Assembly: GCF_002090155.1 (NCBI RefSeq)
Contig: NZ_BBRM01000003.1
Location: 372,001-436,000 of the forward strand
Reading direction: 5' to 3'
Origin: Demequina sp. NBRC 110056
GTDB lineage: Bacteria > Actinomycetota > Actinomycetes > Actinomycetales > Demequinaceae
Length of the DNA stretch: 64,000 bases
The position numbers and the translations under genes were made by a program. The notes beneath the pieces are model-generated. The model was not told the origin of the DNA, ran no database searches, and worked only from the letters and a program-made list of their open reading frames with translations. Shown here one piece after another: positions 40,023 to 48,351 of the stretch. Position 1 is the stretch's first letter; each line of letters opens with the position of its first letter.

Positions 40023-40042
40023 ACTGCTGTGAGGAGGACGCG

Positions 40043-41101
40043 ATGACCGACTCGATCTGGTGGGGCACCTTCCCCGAGGCGGGCAACGGCACCCCCGCGG
40101 GCCTGGGCGAGGGCCTGTGGCGCGAGAGCGCCGGCGCGCCGGTCCTCGCGCTCGAGCTGCCGGCGCCGGCGTTCGTCGTGCGCCACCCGAGCCTGCCGCT
40201 GCTGTACGTGATCACCGAGTCGGACGACTCGGCGGTGCACGCGATCGACGTCAGCGACCCCGAAGCACCGGTGCTGGTCGCGACGGTCCCCACGGGCGGA
40301 CGCGCGGGGTGTCACCTGCTGCTCGCGCCCGACGCGCGGGCGCTCTACGCGTGCCACTACATGAGCGGCGACGTCGCCGTCGTCGCCCTTGGCGAGGATG
40401 GGCTGCCCGCGGCGGCGACGCCCGACCAGGTGTTCGGCCACGAGGGATCCGGGCCCAACGCCGACCGCCAGGAGGCGCCGCACGCGCACTTCGCTGGCTT
40501 CGCGCCGGGGCAGCGGCACCTGCTCGTGTGCGACCTCGGCACCGACGAGCTGCGCCGCTACGCGGTAGGGGCCGACGGGCTGCTCGCCGGGGACGGCATC
40601 GCCGCGACGCTGCCCGCCGGAGCCGGGCCCCGGCACTTCGCGGTGCGCGGCGACCGCCTCTACGTCGCGTGCGAGCTCGACAACCAGCTGCGCGTGCTGC
40701 GCTGGGACGGCGCGTCGGCGACGGCCGAGGTGATCCAGGAGCTGCAGTCGACGGCGGCCGCCAACCGCACGGGCGAGGCCGGGCTGCAGGACGGCCACAT
40801 CCTGATCCACGGCGACGTGCTGCTCATCGCCGTCCGCGGCGCGGATGTGATCTCCCTGTTCGATCTCAGCCCCGAGGGCGACGCTCGCTACCGCACCTGC
40901 TTCGACGTCGGCCACTGGCCGCGGCACTTCGCGATCGGCGACGACCGGCTTCTCGTCGCGTGCGAGCGCGGCCACGAGGTGCGCTCCTACGCCCTCGCGG
41001 ACGTGCTCGCCCTGCCGCCCGAGCACGAGGTGGGCGAGGTCGCGCAGGTGACGCACGCATCGGCGCCCGTGCCGAGCCCCGCCTGCGCCTGCCCGGCCTG
41101 A
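40043..41101 (+). CDS. Lactonase-family seven-bladed beta-propeller protein
   Basis: 352 residues. Repeated beta-propeller strands include [65 protein letters not shown] and [17 protein letters not shown]. This is the 6-phosphogluconolactonase (YbhE/Pgl-type) lactonase family. It would hydrolyse 6-phosphogluconolactone or a related sugar lactone in the cytoplasm; the exact substrate is uncertain. There is no signal peptide. The Shine-Dalgarno GAGGAGG is 5-6 nt before ATG 40043. It ends in CACPA with two Cys. gpmA follows 86 bp later from its own promoter. Confidence 0.88.
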   Translation: MTDSIWWGTFPEAGNGTPAGLGEGLWRESAGAPVLALELPAPAFVVRHPSLPLLYVITESDDSAVHAIDVSDPEAPVLVATVPTGGRAGCHLLLAPDARALYACHYMSGDVAVVALGEDGLPAAATPDQVFGHEGSGPNADRQEAPHAHFAGFAPGQRHLLVCDLGTDELRRYAVGADGLLAGDGIAATLPAGAGPRHFAVRGDRLYVACELDNQLRVLRWDGASATAEVIQELQSTAAANRTGEAGLQDGHILIHGDVLLIAVRGADVISLFDLSPEGDARYRTCFDVGHWPRHFAIGDDRLLVACERGHEVRSYALADVLALPPEHEVGEVAQVTHASAPVPSPACACPA

Positions 41102-41175
41102 CCGCGCCCGGCCGCGCCCACCGTCCGCCCTCCCGACGGGACCGGAGACCCAGGACCCAGCCCGCGCATCGGCGC

Positions 41176-41181
41176 TACGCT
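41176..41181 (+). promoter_or_regulatory. -10 box TACGCT of gpmA
   Basis: TACGCT lies 6 nt before ATG 41188, suggesting a leaderless mRNA. A CGCATCGGC word (41165-41173) sits in what would be the -35/-10 spacer. Confidence 0.5.
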
Positions 41182-41187
41182 GAAACC

Positions 41188-41931
41188 ATGACCTACACAC
41201 TGATCCTGCTCCGCCACGGCGAGAGCGACTGGAACTCGAAGAACCTGTTCACCGGCTGGGTGGACGTCGAGCTCAACGAGAAGGGCTGGGGCGAGGCCAA
41301 GCGCGGCGGCGAGCTGCTCAAGGAGGAGGGCATCCTGCCTGACGTGGTCCACACGTCGCTCCTGCGCCGCGCGATCATGACCGCCAACCTCGCGCTCGAC
41401 GCCGCGGACCGCCACTGGATCCCGGTCAAGCGCGACTGGCGCCTCAACGAGCGTCACTACGGCGACCTGCAGGGCAAGAACAAGGCGGAGACCCTCGAGC
41501 AGTTCGGCGAGGAGCAGTTCATGACCTGGCGCCGCAGCTACGACGTGCCGCCGCCGCCCATCAGCGCGGACAACGCCTACGGCCAGGCCGGCGACCCCCG
41601 CTACGCGGGCGAGCCCGTGCCCGAGACCGAGTGCCTCAAGGACGTCCTCGAGCGGGCGCTGCCGTACTGGGAGGGCGCCATCGTGCCCGACCTCCAGGCC
41701 GGCAAGACGGTGCTGGTCGCCGCGCACGGCAACTCGCTGCGCGCGATCATCAAGCACCTCGACGGCATCGCCGACGACGACATCGTGGGCGTCAACGTGC
41801 CCACCGGCATCCCGCTGGTGTACGAGCTCGACGAGGAGACGCTGCAGCCCGTGAAGGCCGGCGGCACCTACCTCGACGCCGACGCCGCGGCTGCCGCCAT
41901 CCAGGCCGTCGCCAACCAGGGCAAGAAGTAG
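41188..41931 (+). CDS. gpmA: 2,3-bisphosphoglycerate-dependent phosphoglycerate mutase
   Basis: 247 residues, the standard size. The phospho-acceptor motif [10 protein letters not shown] with its catalytic His is near the N-terminus, followed by [40 protein letters not shown] and the second His in [11 protein letters not shown]. It interconverts 3- and 2-phosphoglycerate in glycolysis. The upstream in-frame sequence overlaps the lactonase gene and is not homologous. In Mycobacterium gpm1 directly precedes senX3-regX3; here a nucleotidyltransferase/HEPN pair and phoU have been inserted. Confidence 0.97.
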   Translation: MTYTLILLRHGESDWNSKNLFTGWVDVELNEKGWGEAKRGGELLKEEGILPDVVHTSLLRRAIMTANLALDAADRHWIPVKRDWRLNERHYGDLQGKNKAETLEQFGEEQFMTWRRSYDVPPPPISADNAYGQAGDPRYAGEPVPETECLKDVLERALPYWEGAIVPDLQAGKTVLVAAHGNSLRAIIKHLDGIADDDIVGVNVPTGIPLVYELDEETLQPVKAGGTYLDADAAAAAIQAVANQGKK

Positions 41932-41978
41932 CGCAAGAAGCAAGGACGCTCGGTCACCCTCTCATCGCGTGGCCGGCA

Positions 41979-42008
41979 GGGGCCCTCGCCGTTCGCGGCG
42001 GGGGCCCC
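41979..42008 (+). terminator. Terminator of gpmA
   Basis: GGGGCCCTCGCCG and CGGCGGGGGCCCC pair around TTCG and are followed by GTTCTTG. A stable tetraloop hairpin 47 bp after the stop. Confidence 0.82.
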
Positions 42009-42086
42009 GTTCTTGTGTGTCGTGCGTCTGCAGCGCCGATGCGCGGGTCGCCTGCGTGCCGCCGTGGCAGGCGGCAGCGACGAATG

Positions 42087-42103
42087 ACCGTCGTCATGAC
42101 GGT
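42087..42103. promoter_or_regulatory. Small dyad upstream of the nucleotidyltransferase/HEPN pair
   Basis: ACCGTC-gtcat-GACGGT is a perfect 6-bp dyad about 40 bp before the start codon and just before TAGTGT (42125). Toxin-antitoxin operons often autoregulate through such a site. Only the dyad is seen. Confidence 0.3.
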
Positions 42104-42142
42104 TTCATAGACAACACGACGGAATAGTGTCACGCTGGACGG

Positions 42143-42775
42143 GTGGACCTCGAGAACCCCCTGCGTTCGATCGCCCCGACCCTCGATGCTGACGCTCTGC
42201 TCGTGCTCGCGCGCACCGAGTCTCCGCTGAGCCTGGCGGCGATCGCTCGCCTCGCGCCGCGAGGGAGCCGCATGGGGCTGCGGGACGCGCTTGGTCGGCT
42301 CGTCGCCCAGGGGCTGGTCACCGAGAGCCCGGGCGGGCGCGGGCCCATGTATCGCTTCTCACGAGAGCACGTGCTCGCCCCGGTCGTGGTCGAGGCGCTG
42401 TCCGCCACGCGCGAGGTCCGCACGCGGCTGCGCGACGCGCTCGCTGGCCTCGCGCCAGCCCCTCTGCACGCCTCGATCTTCGGCTCGTTCGCGCGAGGCG
42501 ACGGCGACGCCGACAGTGACATCGACGTTCTTCTGATCGTCGACGACGGCGTGGAGCCGACGGGTGACGACTGGCTGCTGCGCATCGACGCGGTGTCAGA
42601 CGACGTCGAGCGTTGGACCGGGAACCGACTGCAGGTGGTCACCGTGCAGAGCGGTCGCTTCCGGGAGCTGGCTGCCGCTCACGAGCCGATCGTGGACTCG
42701 TGGCGTCGCGACAGCGAGCTTCTTCTCGGCAGCGAGCTCGAGTCGCTCTTCGACACGGGACGGACTGACCCGTGA
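42143..42775 (+). CDS. Winged-helix plus nucleotidyltransferase protein (MntA-like antitoxin)
   Basis: 210 residues from GTG 42143. An N-terminal winged-helix region (about 15-75; LSLAAIARLAPRGS, then LVAQGLVTESPGG) precedes a minimal nucleotidyltransferase domain: GS at 114-115 (FGSFARGDGDADSDIDVLL), with catalytic Asp126 and Asp128. It overlaps the next gene by 4 bp. MNT proteins next to HEPN proteins act as antitoxins, some by AMPylating the HEPN toxin; the fused DNA-binding domain suggests it also represses its own operon. It lies between gpmA and phoU, where relatives have nothing, and its codon use is slightly less biased. Confidence 0.8.
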   Translation: MDLENPLRSIAPTLDADALLVLARTESPLSLAAIARLAPRGSRMGLRDALGRLVAQGLVTESPGGRGPMYRFSREHVLAPVVVEALSATREVRTRLRDALAGLAPAPLHASIFGSFARGDGDADSDIDVLLIVDDGVEPTGDDWLLRIDAVSDDVERWTGNRLQVVTVQSGRFRELAAAHEPIVDSWRRDSELLLGSELESLFDTGRTDP

Positions 42776-43173
42776 CACCGCGGCAGCTCCGGACTCGACC
42801 CGCGGATCGTGCCGAAGCTCGCGGACGGCTCGCGGTAGCGCAGAAGTACCTCGAGGTCGCCGAGCTGGTGTCCGAGGAGCCTGGCGCCGGCGCGAACGTG
42901 TGCGTCGGCGTGGCGGTCCTCGCCGCGATCGCCGCCTCCGACGCCGTGTGCATCGGCGCCACGGGCGAGCGGTACTCCGGGACAGACCACGCGGCAGCCG
43001 CCACGCTGCTGGAGCGCGTCGACCGGGAGCTCGGCCGCGCGCTCAAGCGCGTCGTCGACGTCAAGAACGAGAGCCACTACGGCTCGGGTCTGATCGGCGA
43101 GGCGGACCGGACCATGGCGCTGCGGAACGCGCGGCACCTCGTCGAGGAGGCGCGCCAGCGTCTGCGGCCGTAG
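42772..43173 (+). CDS. HEPN-domain protein (HepT-like toxin candidate)
   Basis: 133 residues starting in a GTGA overlap with the nucleotidyltransferase gene. It is all-helical, with a first helix ADRAEARGRLAVAQKYLEVAELV and a middle helix rich in Ala (VAVLAAIAASDAVC). A KNESHYG motif at 98-104 is the position where HEPN RNases carry Rx4-6H or RX4HXY. Here Lys98 replaces the usual Arg, while His102 and Tyr103 are kept. Tyr103 would be the AMPylation target if the pair works like HepT/MntA. Toxicity and RNase activity are inferred, and the Arg-to-Lys change leaves activity open. Confidence 0.7.
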   Translation: MTPRQLRTRPADRAEARGRLAVAQKYLEVAELVSEEPGAGANVCVGVAVLAAIAASDAVCIGATGERYSGTDHAAAATLLERVDRELGRALKRVVDVKNESHYGSGLIGEADRTMALRNARHLVEEARQRLRP

Positions 43174-43283
43174 GACCGATGCGCGGGTCGCCCGGGATCC
43201 TCGTCGTCCAGTGAGGGCGGCGGGGGAGCAGCGCGCGGCGTCCCCTCCCACTCGGCAGCGGTGCCGCGGGGGAGGAACGACGG

Positions 43284-43309
43284 AGCCCCGGCGCCGAGGC
43301 GCCGGGGCT
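43284..43309. terminator. Bidirectional terminator between the HEPN gene and phoU
   Basis: AGCCCCGGCGCC and GGCGCCGGGGCT form a perfect 12-bp stem with a 2-nt centre, placed between two convergent genes. It can serve both. Confidence 0.8.
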
Positions 43310-43330
43310 GTCGCGAAGATGACGTGCGCG

Positions 43331-43990
43331 TCAGATGCGCGCGCGGTCGCCCGTGTGGTCGCCGGTCACGAGGTAGACGATGCGGCGCGAGACGGCCACC
43401 GCGTGGTCGCCGAAGCGCTCGAAGTAGCGGGCGAGCAGGCTGATGTCGAGCGTCTCCTGCGTCGAGCCGGTGTACGCCGGGTCGAGCAGGGTCTTGTAGG
43501 CGCGCGAGTGCAGCTTGTCGAGGTCGTCGTCGTCCGAGACGATGCCGGCGGCCGTGTTGAGGTCGCGGGTCTCGAGCAGCTCGATGACCTCGGCGGCCGC
43601 CTTCTTCGCGGCGACGGTCATCTCCTCGATGATCTCGGCGTGCTCGGAGGGGATCGCGGACTCGGGGTAGGCGCGGCGGGCCGCCTCGGCGATGTGCTGG
43701 GCGAGGTCACCCATGCGCTCGAGGGAGGCGGAGATGCGCAGCGCGGAGATGATGCTGCGCAGGTCGAGGCCGACCGGCTGCTGCTGGGCGATGAGCAGCA
43801 CGCAGCGCTCGTCGACGGTCTCCTCGAGGTCGTCGAGCTTCGCATCGTCCGCGATGACGGCCTGGGCGAGCTCGACGTTCTGCGTGAGCAGCGCCTCGGA
43901 CGCCCGGCTGATGGCGGACTCCACGTGGCGGCTCATGGCCACGAGGTCGCCCGCAAGCTCGGACATCTCTGCAGTGAACAGGGTGCGCAT
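43331..43990 (-). CDS. phoU: Phosphate signalling regulator PhoU
   Basis: 219 residues from ATG 43990, with GAGGAG 6 nt upstream on the minus strand. Upstream in-frame sequence extends into senX3 control DNA and is rejected. It is a helical bundle with two PhoU repeats carrying the metal-binding-type signatures DDAKLDDLEETVDE and DDDDLDKLHSRAYK, and RISASLERMGDLAQHIAE and ARYFERFGDHAVAVSRR. It damps the Pst/SenX3 signalling complex when phosphate is plentiful. It is divergent from senX3, sharing the PHO box region. Confidence 0.95.
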   Translation of the reverse strand: MRTLFTAEMSELAGDLVAMSRHVESAISRASEALLTQNVELAQAVIADDAKLDDLEETVDERCVLLIAQQQPVGLDLRSIISALRISASLERMGDLAQHIAEAARRAYPESAIPSEHAEIIEEMTVAAKKAAAEVIELLETRDLNTAAGIVSDDDDLDKLHSRAYKTLLDPAYTGSTQETLDISLLARYFERFGDHAVAVSRRIVYLVTGDHTGDRARI

Positions 43991-44088
43991 GGTTCTCCTC
44001 AACGGTGGTGCGTCTCCCCTAGTGTGGCATCGCCACCCAGCGCCCAGCCCGACGTGCACCCACAAGACGGTGAACATTCGGTGCCGTC

Positions 44089-44106
44089 GCTGAACTTTGG
44101 GTGAAC
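44089..44106. promoter_or_regulatory. PHO box between phoU and senX3
   Basis: GCTGAAC (44089) and GGTGAAC (44100) are direct repeats with an exact 11-bp period, which on the other strand read GTTCACC and GTTCAGC. A further GGTGAAC lies at 44069. This matches the actinobacterial PhoP/RegX3 operator. It ends about 28 bp before the senX3 start, upstream of its -10 box TACTGT (44122-44127). Confidence 0.75.
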
Positions 44107-44133
44107 TCGCCGACGGGTCGATACTGTGACCAC

Positions 44134-45276
44134 ATGAGCCCCGAATCCTGGCTGCTCGTCGCTCTCGCCCTCGCACTTGGCATCGGGATCGGCGTGCTCG
44201 TGAACCGTCGCGGAGGCTCCGAGGACACCGTCGCCGGCACCCTGGTGCCGCACCGCACGCGCGAGGTGCTGTCGGTGCTGCAGTCCGGCGCCGTCATCGT
44301 GCGCCGCGACCGCCGCAGCGCCTTCGCGAACACCACGGCGAACGCCCTCGGGGTGTCGCGCGCGGACGGCGCGCTCCACGGGGGAGTGGCCGACCTCGCC
44401 GAGAAGGCGTGGAAGGCAGAGTCCCCCGTCGAGGACGAGGTCGAGATCAAGCGCGGCGTCCTCGGCTCGTCGAGCATCGTTCACGTGCGCGTCACGCCCC
44501 TCAACGACGAGCTCGCGCTCGCGGTGGCGAACGACAACACCGAGATGCGCGCGGCCGAGGCGACGCGACGCGAGTTCGCCGTCAACGTCTCCCACGAGCT
44601 CAAGACGCCCGTGGGCGCGCTGTCCCTGCTGGCCGAGACCATCGAGGACAACGCCGAGGACACCCTCATGGTGGAGAAGTTCGCCGGCAAGATCCGCAAG
44701 GAGACCCGGCGCCTCACCAAGCTCATCCAGGAGATCATCGAGATCTCCCGCCTGCAGGGCGGCGAGTCCGTGATGGAGTACGAGACGGTCGACCTCGGAG
44801 GCGTGGTCGACGAGGTCCTCGAGGCCGTCCACATCGCGGCCGACGGCAAGCGCATCACGCTCGTGCGCGAGGTGACCGCGTCGCCGATCGTGATGGGGGA
44901 CCGCGACCTGCTCGTCATGGCGCTGCGCAACCTCGTCGACAACGCGATCAACTACTCCGAGCCCGCCGGCCGCGTGACGGTCGCGCTGGGCCAGGAGGGC
45001 GAGATCGCCCGCCTGGCGGTGATCGACCAGGGCCTCGGCATCGCGACCGAGGACCAGGAGCGCATCTTCGAGCGGTTCTACCGCACGGACCCCGCGCGCT
45101 CGCGCGAGACGGGCGGCACCGGCCTGGGGCTGTCCATCGTCAAGCACGTGGTCGCCCAGCACTCGGGCACCGTGCATCTGTGGTCGCAGCCCTCGGTGGG
45201 CTCGACGTTCACCATCCGTCTCGCCGCAGAGGGTGAGGCGGCCGATGCGGCCGAGGCCGCCGAGGAGGAGTCATGA
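44134..45276 (+). CDS. senX3: Phosphate-sensing histidine kinase SenX3
   Basis: 380 residues from ATG 44134; TACTGT lies 6 nt upstream, so the mRNA is probably leaderless. One membrane helix (about 5-22), a PAS-like region (about 40-140), a HisKA domain with phospho-acceptor His154 in NVSHELKTPVGAL, and an HATPase domain (NLVDNAINYSEPAG, DQGLGI, RFYRTDPARSRETGGTGLGLSIVKH). It relays low-phosphate status, through PhoU and Pst, to RegX3. Its stop overlaps the regX3 start (ATGA). Only one membrane segment is visible where some SenX3 have two. Confidence 0.95.
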   Translation: MSPESWLLVALALALGIGIGVLVNRRGGSEDTVAGTLVPHRTREVLSVLQSGAVIVRRDRRSAFANTTANALGVSRADGALHGGVADLAEKAWKAESPVEDEVEIKRGVLGSSSIVHVRVTPLNDELALAVANDNTEMRAAEATRREFAVNVSHELKTPVGALSLLAETIEDNAEDTLMVEKFAGKIRKETRRLTKLIQEIIEISRLQGGESVMEYETVDLGGVVDEVLEAVHIAADGKRITLVREVTASPIVMGDRDLLVMALRNLVDNAINYSEPAGRVTVALGQEGEIARLAVIDQGLGIATEDQERIFERFYRTDPARSRETGGTGLGLSIVKHVVAQHSGTVHLWSQPSVGSTFTIRLAAEGEAADAAEAAEEES

Positions 45277-45968
45277 CCGAGGGACGCGTGCTCGTGGTCG
45301 AGGACGAGGAGTCGTACCGCGACTCCCTCAAGTACCTGCTGACCCGCGAGGGGTTCGACGTGCTGTTGGCCGAGACCGGCCCGCAGGGAGTCGAGGCGTT
45401 CCAGCGCGACGGCGCTGACGTGATCCTGCTGGACCTCATGCTGCCCGGGATGTCGGGCCAGGAGGTGTTCCGCACCATCCGGGAGCGCTCGGACGTGCCC
45501 GTGATCATGGTCACGGCGAAGGACGACCAGGTCGACAAGATCATCGGCCTCGAGCTGGGCGCCGACGACTACGTCACCAAGCCGTACTCGGGCCGCGAGC
45601 TGGTCGCCCGCGTACGCGGGCTGCTGCGTCGCCAGCAGATGGCCGCGACCGGCATCCCCGACGAGCCCGAGCGCCTCACGGTGGCCGGCATCACCCTCGA
45701 CCCGGAGCGCCTGTCGGTGACCCGCGGCGAGGACGTGCAGTCCCTGCCGCCCAAGGAGTTCGCGCTGCTGCACCTGCTCGCGCAGAACGCCGGTCGGGTC
45801 CTCCCGCGCCAGGTCATCATCGACCGCGTGTGGGGCGCCGACTACTTCGGCGACACCAAGACGCTCGACGTCCACATCAAGCGCCTGCGCAGTCGCATCG
45901 AGGCCGACCCGTCGGAGCCCGTGCTCATCCAGACGGTTCGCGGCGTCGGGTACACCTTCGAGGCGTAA
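45273..45968 (+). CDS. regX3: Phosphate response regulator RegX3 (OmpR family)
   Basis: 231 residues. The receiver domain has acidic residues VVEDEE and phospho-acceptor Asp54 in LLDLMLPG, plus the conserved Lys in VTKPYS. The C-terminal winged helix ends in the OmpR-type TLDVHIKRLRSRIE and the VRGVGYTFE signature. When phosphorylated by SenX3 it activates phosphate-starvation genes through GTTCAC repeats such as those before pstS and senX3. It is translationally coupled to senX3 by a 4-bp overlap. Confidence 0.97.
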   Translation: MTEGRVLVVEDEESYRDSLKYLLTREGFDVLLAETGPQGVEAFQRDGADVILLDLMLPGMSGQEVFRTIRERSDVPVIMVTAKDDQVDKIIGLELGADDYVTKPYSGRELVARVRGLLRRQQMAATGIPDEPERLTVAGITLDPERLSVTRGEDVQSLPPKEFALLHLLAQNAGRVLPRQVIIDRVWGADYFGDTKTLDVHIKRLRSRIEADPSEPVLIQTVRGVGYTFEA

Positions 45969-46002
45969 CGGTTCGATAACGCCCCGTTCGGCCCGGTGAC
46001 GC

Positions 46003-46035
46003 GTTCACGGATTGTTCACCTCGTGTTCAGTCTGG
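46003..46035 (+). promoter_or_regulatory. PHO box of pstS: three 11-bp direct repeats
   Basis: GTTCACGGATT, GTTCACCTCGT and GTTCAGTCTGG follow each other without gap. This is a textbook RegX3/PhoP operator, 90 bp before the pstS start codon. Confidence 0.88.
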
Positions 46036-46124
46036 GCCCTCGGGCTCGTTACCTGGCCTCCCTAACTTTGAGATCGTCCGGCAGGTTGCCGGGTCCCCGA
46101 TCAATCAAGTGAGGAAACTCGACT

Positions 46125-47264
46125 GTGAAGATTGCACTGCGCACCGGCGCCGTGGCCTCGGCCGCCGCGCTGACCTTCGTGCTCGCGGCCTGCTCCCCCT
46201 CGAACGAGGAGACGCCCGAGTCGTCCGACGCGCCGACCACCGGCACCGAGTCGGAGGCCCCCGAGGCCATGTCGCTGTCCGGCAACCTGCAGGGTGCCGG
46301 CGCATCGTCGCAGGAGTCCGCCATGGACGCCTGGCGCGCCAAGTTCCAGGAGTCCAACCCCGAGGTGACCGTGGGCTACGACCCGGTCGGCTCCGGCGGC
46401 GGCATCGAGCAGTTCCTCTCGGGCGCCGTGCCCTTCGCCGGCTCCGACGGCCTCCTCGACGACGCTGAGTACGCGGGCGCCGTGGAGCGCTGCGACGGCG
46501 ACGGTGGCGCCTACCACCTGCCCATGTACATCTCGCCCGTCGCGGTCATCTTCAACGTCGAGGGCGTGACCTCGCTCAACCTCGACGCCGCGACCATCGC
46601 GCAGATCTTCAACGGCGACATCACCACCTGGGACGACGAGGCCATCACCTCGCAGAACGAGGGCGTCGAGCTGCCCGGCGACACCATCACGGTCGCGCAC
46701 CGCTCGGACTCGTCCGGCACGTCGGAGAACTTCACCGACTACCTCGAGCAGGCGTCGGACGGCGCGTGGGCCCACGAGGCGTCGAAGGAGTTCCCCGAGA
46801 CCTCCGCTCAGCGCGTCGGCTTCGACGGCACCTCGGCGCTCGTCGAGGGCGTCACCGCCACGCCCGGCTCGATCGGCTACGCCGACGCCTCGCGCGCCGG
46901 CTCGCTCGGCACCGTCGCGATCAAGGTCGGCGAGGAGTACGTGCCGTTCTCCCCGGAGGCCGCCGCGAACATCGTGACCGCGTCGCCGCTCGCCGAGAAC
47001 GCCAACGGTGAGAACGACCTCGCGTACTCGATCGACCGCACCACGACCGACTCGTCGGCCTACCCGCTGACCCTGGTCTCGTACCACATCGTCTGCTCGC
47101 AGTACGACGACGAGACCGAGCGCGCCCTGGTCACCGGCTTCGAGAAGTACGTCGCCTCGTCGGAGGGCCAGGCCGTCTCGGCCGAGGCCGCCGGCTCGGC
47201 GCCCCTCTCGGCGGACCTGAGCGCCCAGATCACCGCGATCCTCGACGAGATCGCGGCGGGCTGA
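46125..47264 (+). CDS. pstS: Phosphate-binding lipoprotein PstS
   Basis: 379 residues from GTG 46125. A lipoprotein signal with LAAC (lipidated Cys23) leads to an acidic Ser/Thr/Glu linker and the PBP domain: GAGASSQESAMDAW, VGYDPVGSGGGIEQF, FAGSDGLL, INVEG-like and HRSDSSGTSENF. These Ser, Thr and Asp residues bind phosphate. It captures phosphate outside the membrane for PstCA. The stem-loop at 47281 should limit read-through so that pstS is made in excess over pstCAB. Confidence 0.96.
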   Translation: MKIALRTGAVASAAALTFVLAACSPSNEETPESSDAPTTGTESEAPEAMSLSGNLQGAGASSQESAMDAWRAKFQESNPEVTVGYDPVGSGGGIEQFLSGAVPFAGSDGLLDDAEYAGAVERCDGDGGAYHLPMYISPVAVIFNVEGVTSLNLDAATIAQIFNGDITTWDDEAITSQNEGVELPGDTITVAHRSDSSGTSENFTDYLEQASDGAWAHEASKEFPETSAQRVGFDGTSALVEGVTATPGSIGYADASRAGSLGTVAIKVGEEYVPFSPEAAANIVTASPLAENANGENDLAYSIDRTTTDSSAYPLTLVSYHIVCSQYDDETERALVTGFEKYVASSEGQAVSAEAAGSAPLSADLSAQITAILDEIAAG

Positions 47265-47280
47265 CGCTTTCCCCTACATT

Positions 47281-47317
47281 GGCAGTGGGCCCACCCCATC
47301 GGGATGGGCCCACTGCC
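47281..47317 (+). terminator. Strong hairpin between pstS and pstC
   Basis: GGCAGTGGGCCCA and TGGGCCCACTGCC form a perfect 13-bp stem. It is likely a partial terminator or a 3-prime stabiliser of pstS mRNA inside the operon. Confidence 0.82.
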
Positions 47318-47355
47318 CCTGTCACCAGTGACGCACTAGCGAGGGAGACTCGAGC

Positions 47356-48351
47356 GTGACGACCACCACGTCGCCGCCACCGGCGACCGAGGACGACTAC
47401 GGGACGCACCCGGGGGCAGCGGCCAACCGCTTCTTCAAGTGGCTCTCGACCGGCGCGGGTGCGCTGATCCTCATCACCCTCGCGGCCGTCGCGAGCTTCC
47501 TGCTCGCCGAGGCATGGCCCGCGATGACGATGGGCGCCGCCGAGCTCGGCGAGTCCGTCTCCTTCATCAAGCCCGACCAGGGCCAGAGCCTCATCGAGAT
47601 CATCGGCTACCTCGTCTACGGCACGCTGCTGATCTCGATCATCGCGCTCATCATCGCGACGCCGGTGTCGATCGGCATCGCGCTGTTCATCTCCCACTAC
47701 GCCCCACGCAAGCTGTCGCAGGGCCTGGGCTACCTCATCGACCTGCTCGCGGCCGTGCCGTCGGTGGTTTACGGCCTGTGGGGCGTCGCCGTGCTGGTGC
47801 CCGTGCTGACGCCGTTCTACCAGTTCCTCGCGGACTACCTGGGCTTCATCCCGCTGTTCGCGCCGCCCGATTCGGGCGAGATCTTCACCGGTCGCGTCGC
47901 GATGTCCGCGGGCATCGTGCTCGCGATCATGATCATCCCGATCATCACCGCCGTGAGCCGCGAGGTCTTCCTCCAGACGCCCACGCTCCACGAGGAGGCC
48001 GCCCTCGCGATGGGCGCCACCCGCTGGGAGATGATCAAGATGTCGGTCTTCCCGTTCGGCCGCTCGGGCATGGTCGGCGCGACCATGCTGGGCCTCGGCC
48101 GCGCGCTCGGAGAGACCATGGCAGTCCTGATGATCATCGGGCCCGGGCTCACGTACACGCCGTACATCCTGCAGCCCAACCAGCACAACACCATCGCCGC
48201 GTACATCGCGCTGCAGTTCCCCGAGGCCAACGCGCTCGGCGTGAACTCGCTCATCGCGATGGGTCTCGCGCTGTTCCTCATCACCCTGCTCGTCAACATG
48301 CTCGCGCGCTGGATCGTGTCGCGTCGCAGCGAATTCTCGGGAGCGAACTGA
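47356..48351 (+). CDS. pstC: Phosphate ABC transporter permease PstC
   Basis: 331 residues from GTG 47356 (GAGGGAG upstream). About six membrane segments; the EAA-loop EEAALAMGATRWEMIKMSVFPFG couples to PstB. PSVVYGLWGVAVLVP is typical of PstC. It forms the membrane channel with PstA. Its stop codon shares one base with the pstA start codon. Confidence 0.96.
   Translation: MTTTTSPPPATEDDYGTHPGAAANRFFKWLSTGAGALILITLAAVASFLLAEAWPAMTMGAAELGESVSFIKPDQGQSLIEIIGYLVYGTLLISIIALIIATPVSIGIALFISHYAPRKLSQGLGYLIDLLAAVPSVVYGLWGVAVLVPVLTPFYQFLADYLGFIPLFAPPDSGEIFTGRVAMSAGIVLAIMIIPIITAVSREVFLQTPTLHEEAALAMGATRWEMIKMSVFPFGRSGMVGATMLGLGRALGETMAVLMIIGPGLTYTPYILQPNQHNTIAAYIALQFPEANALGVNSLIAMGLALFLITLLVNMLARWIVSRRSEFSGAN

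Noticed and set aside
44101-44133. A longer senX3 start before the -10 box
   Set aside because: It would begin inside the PHO box and place the TACTGT promoter within the gene.
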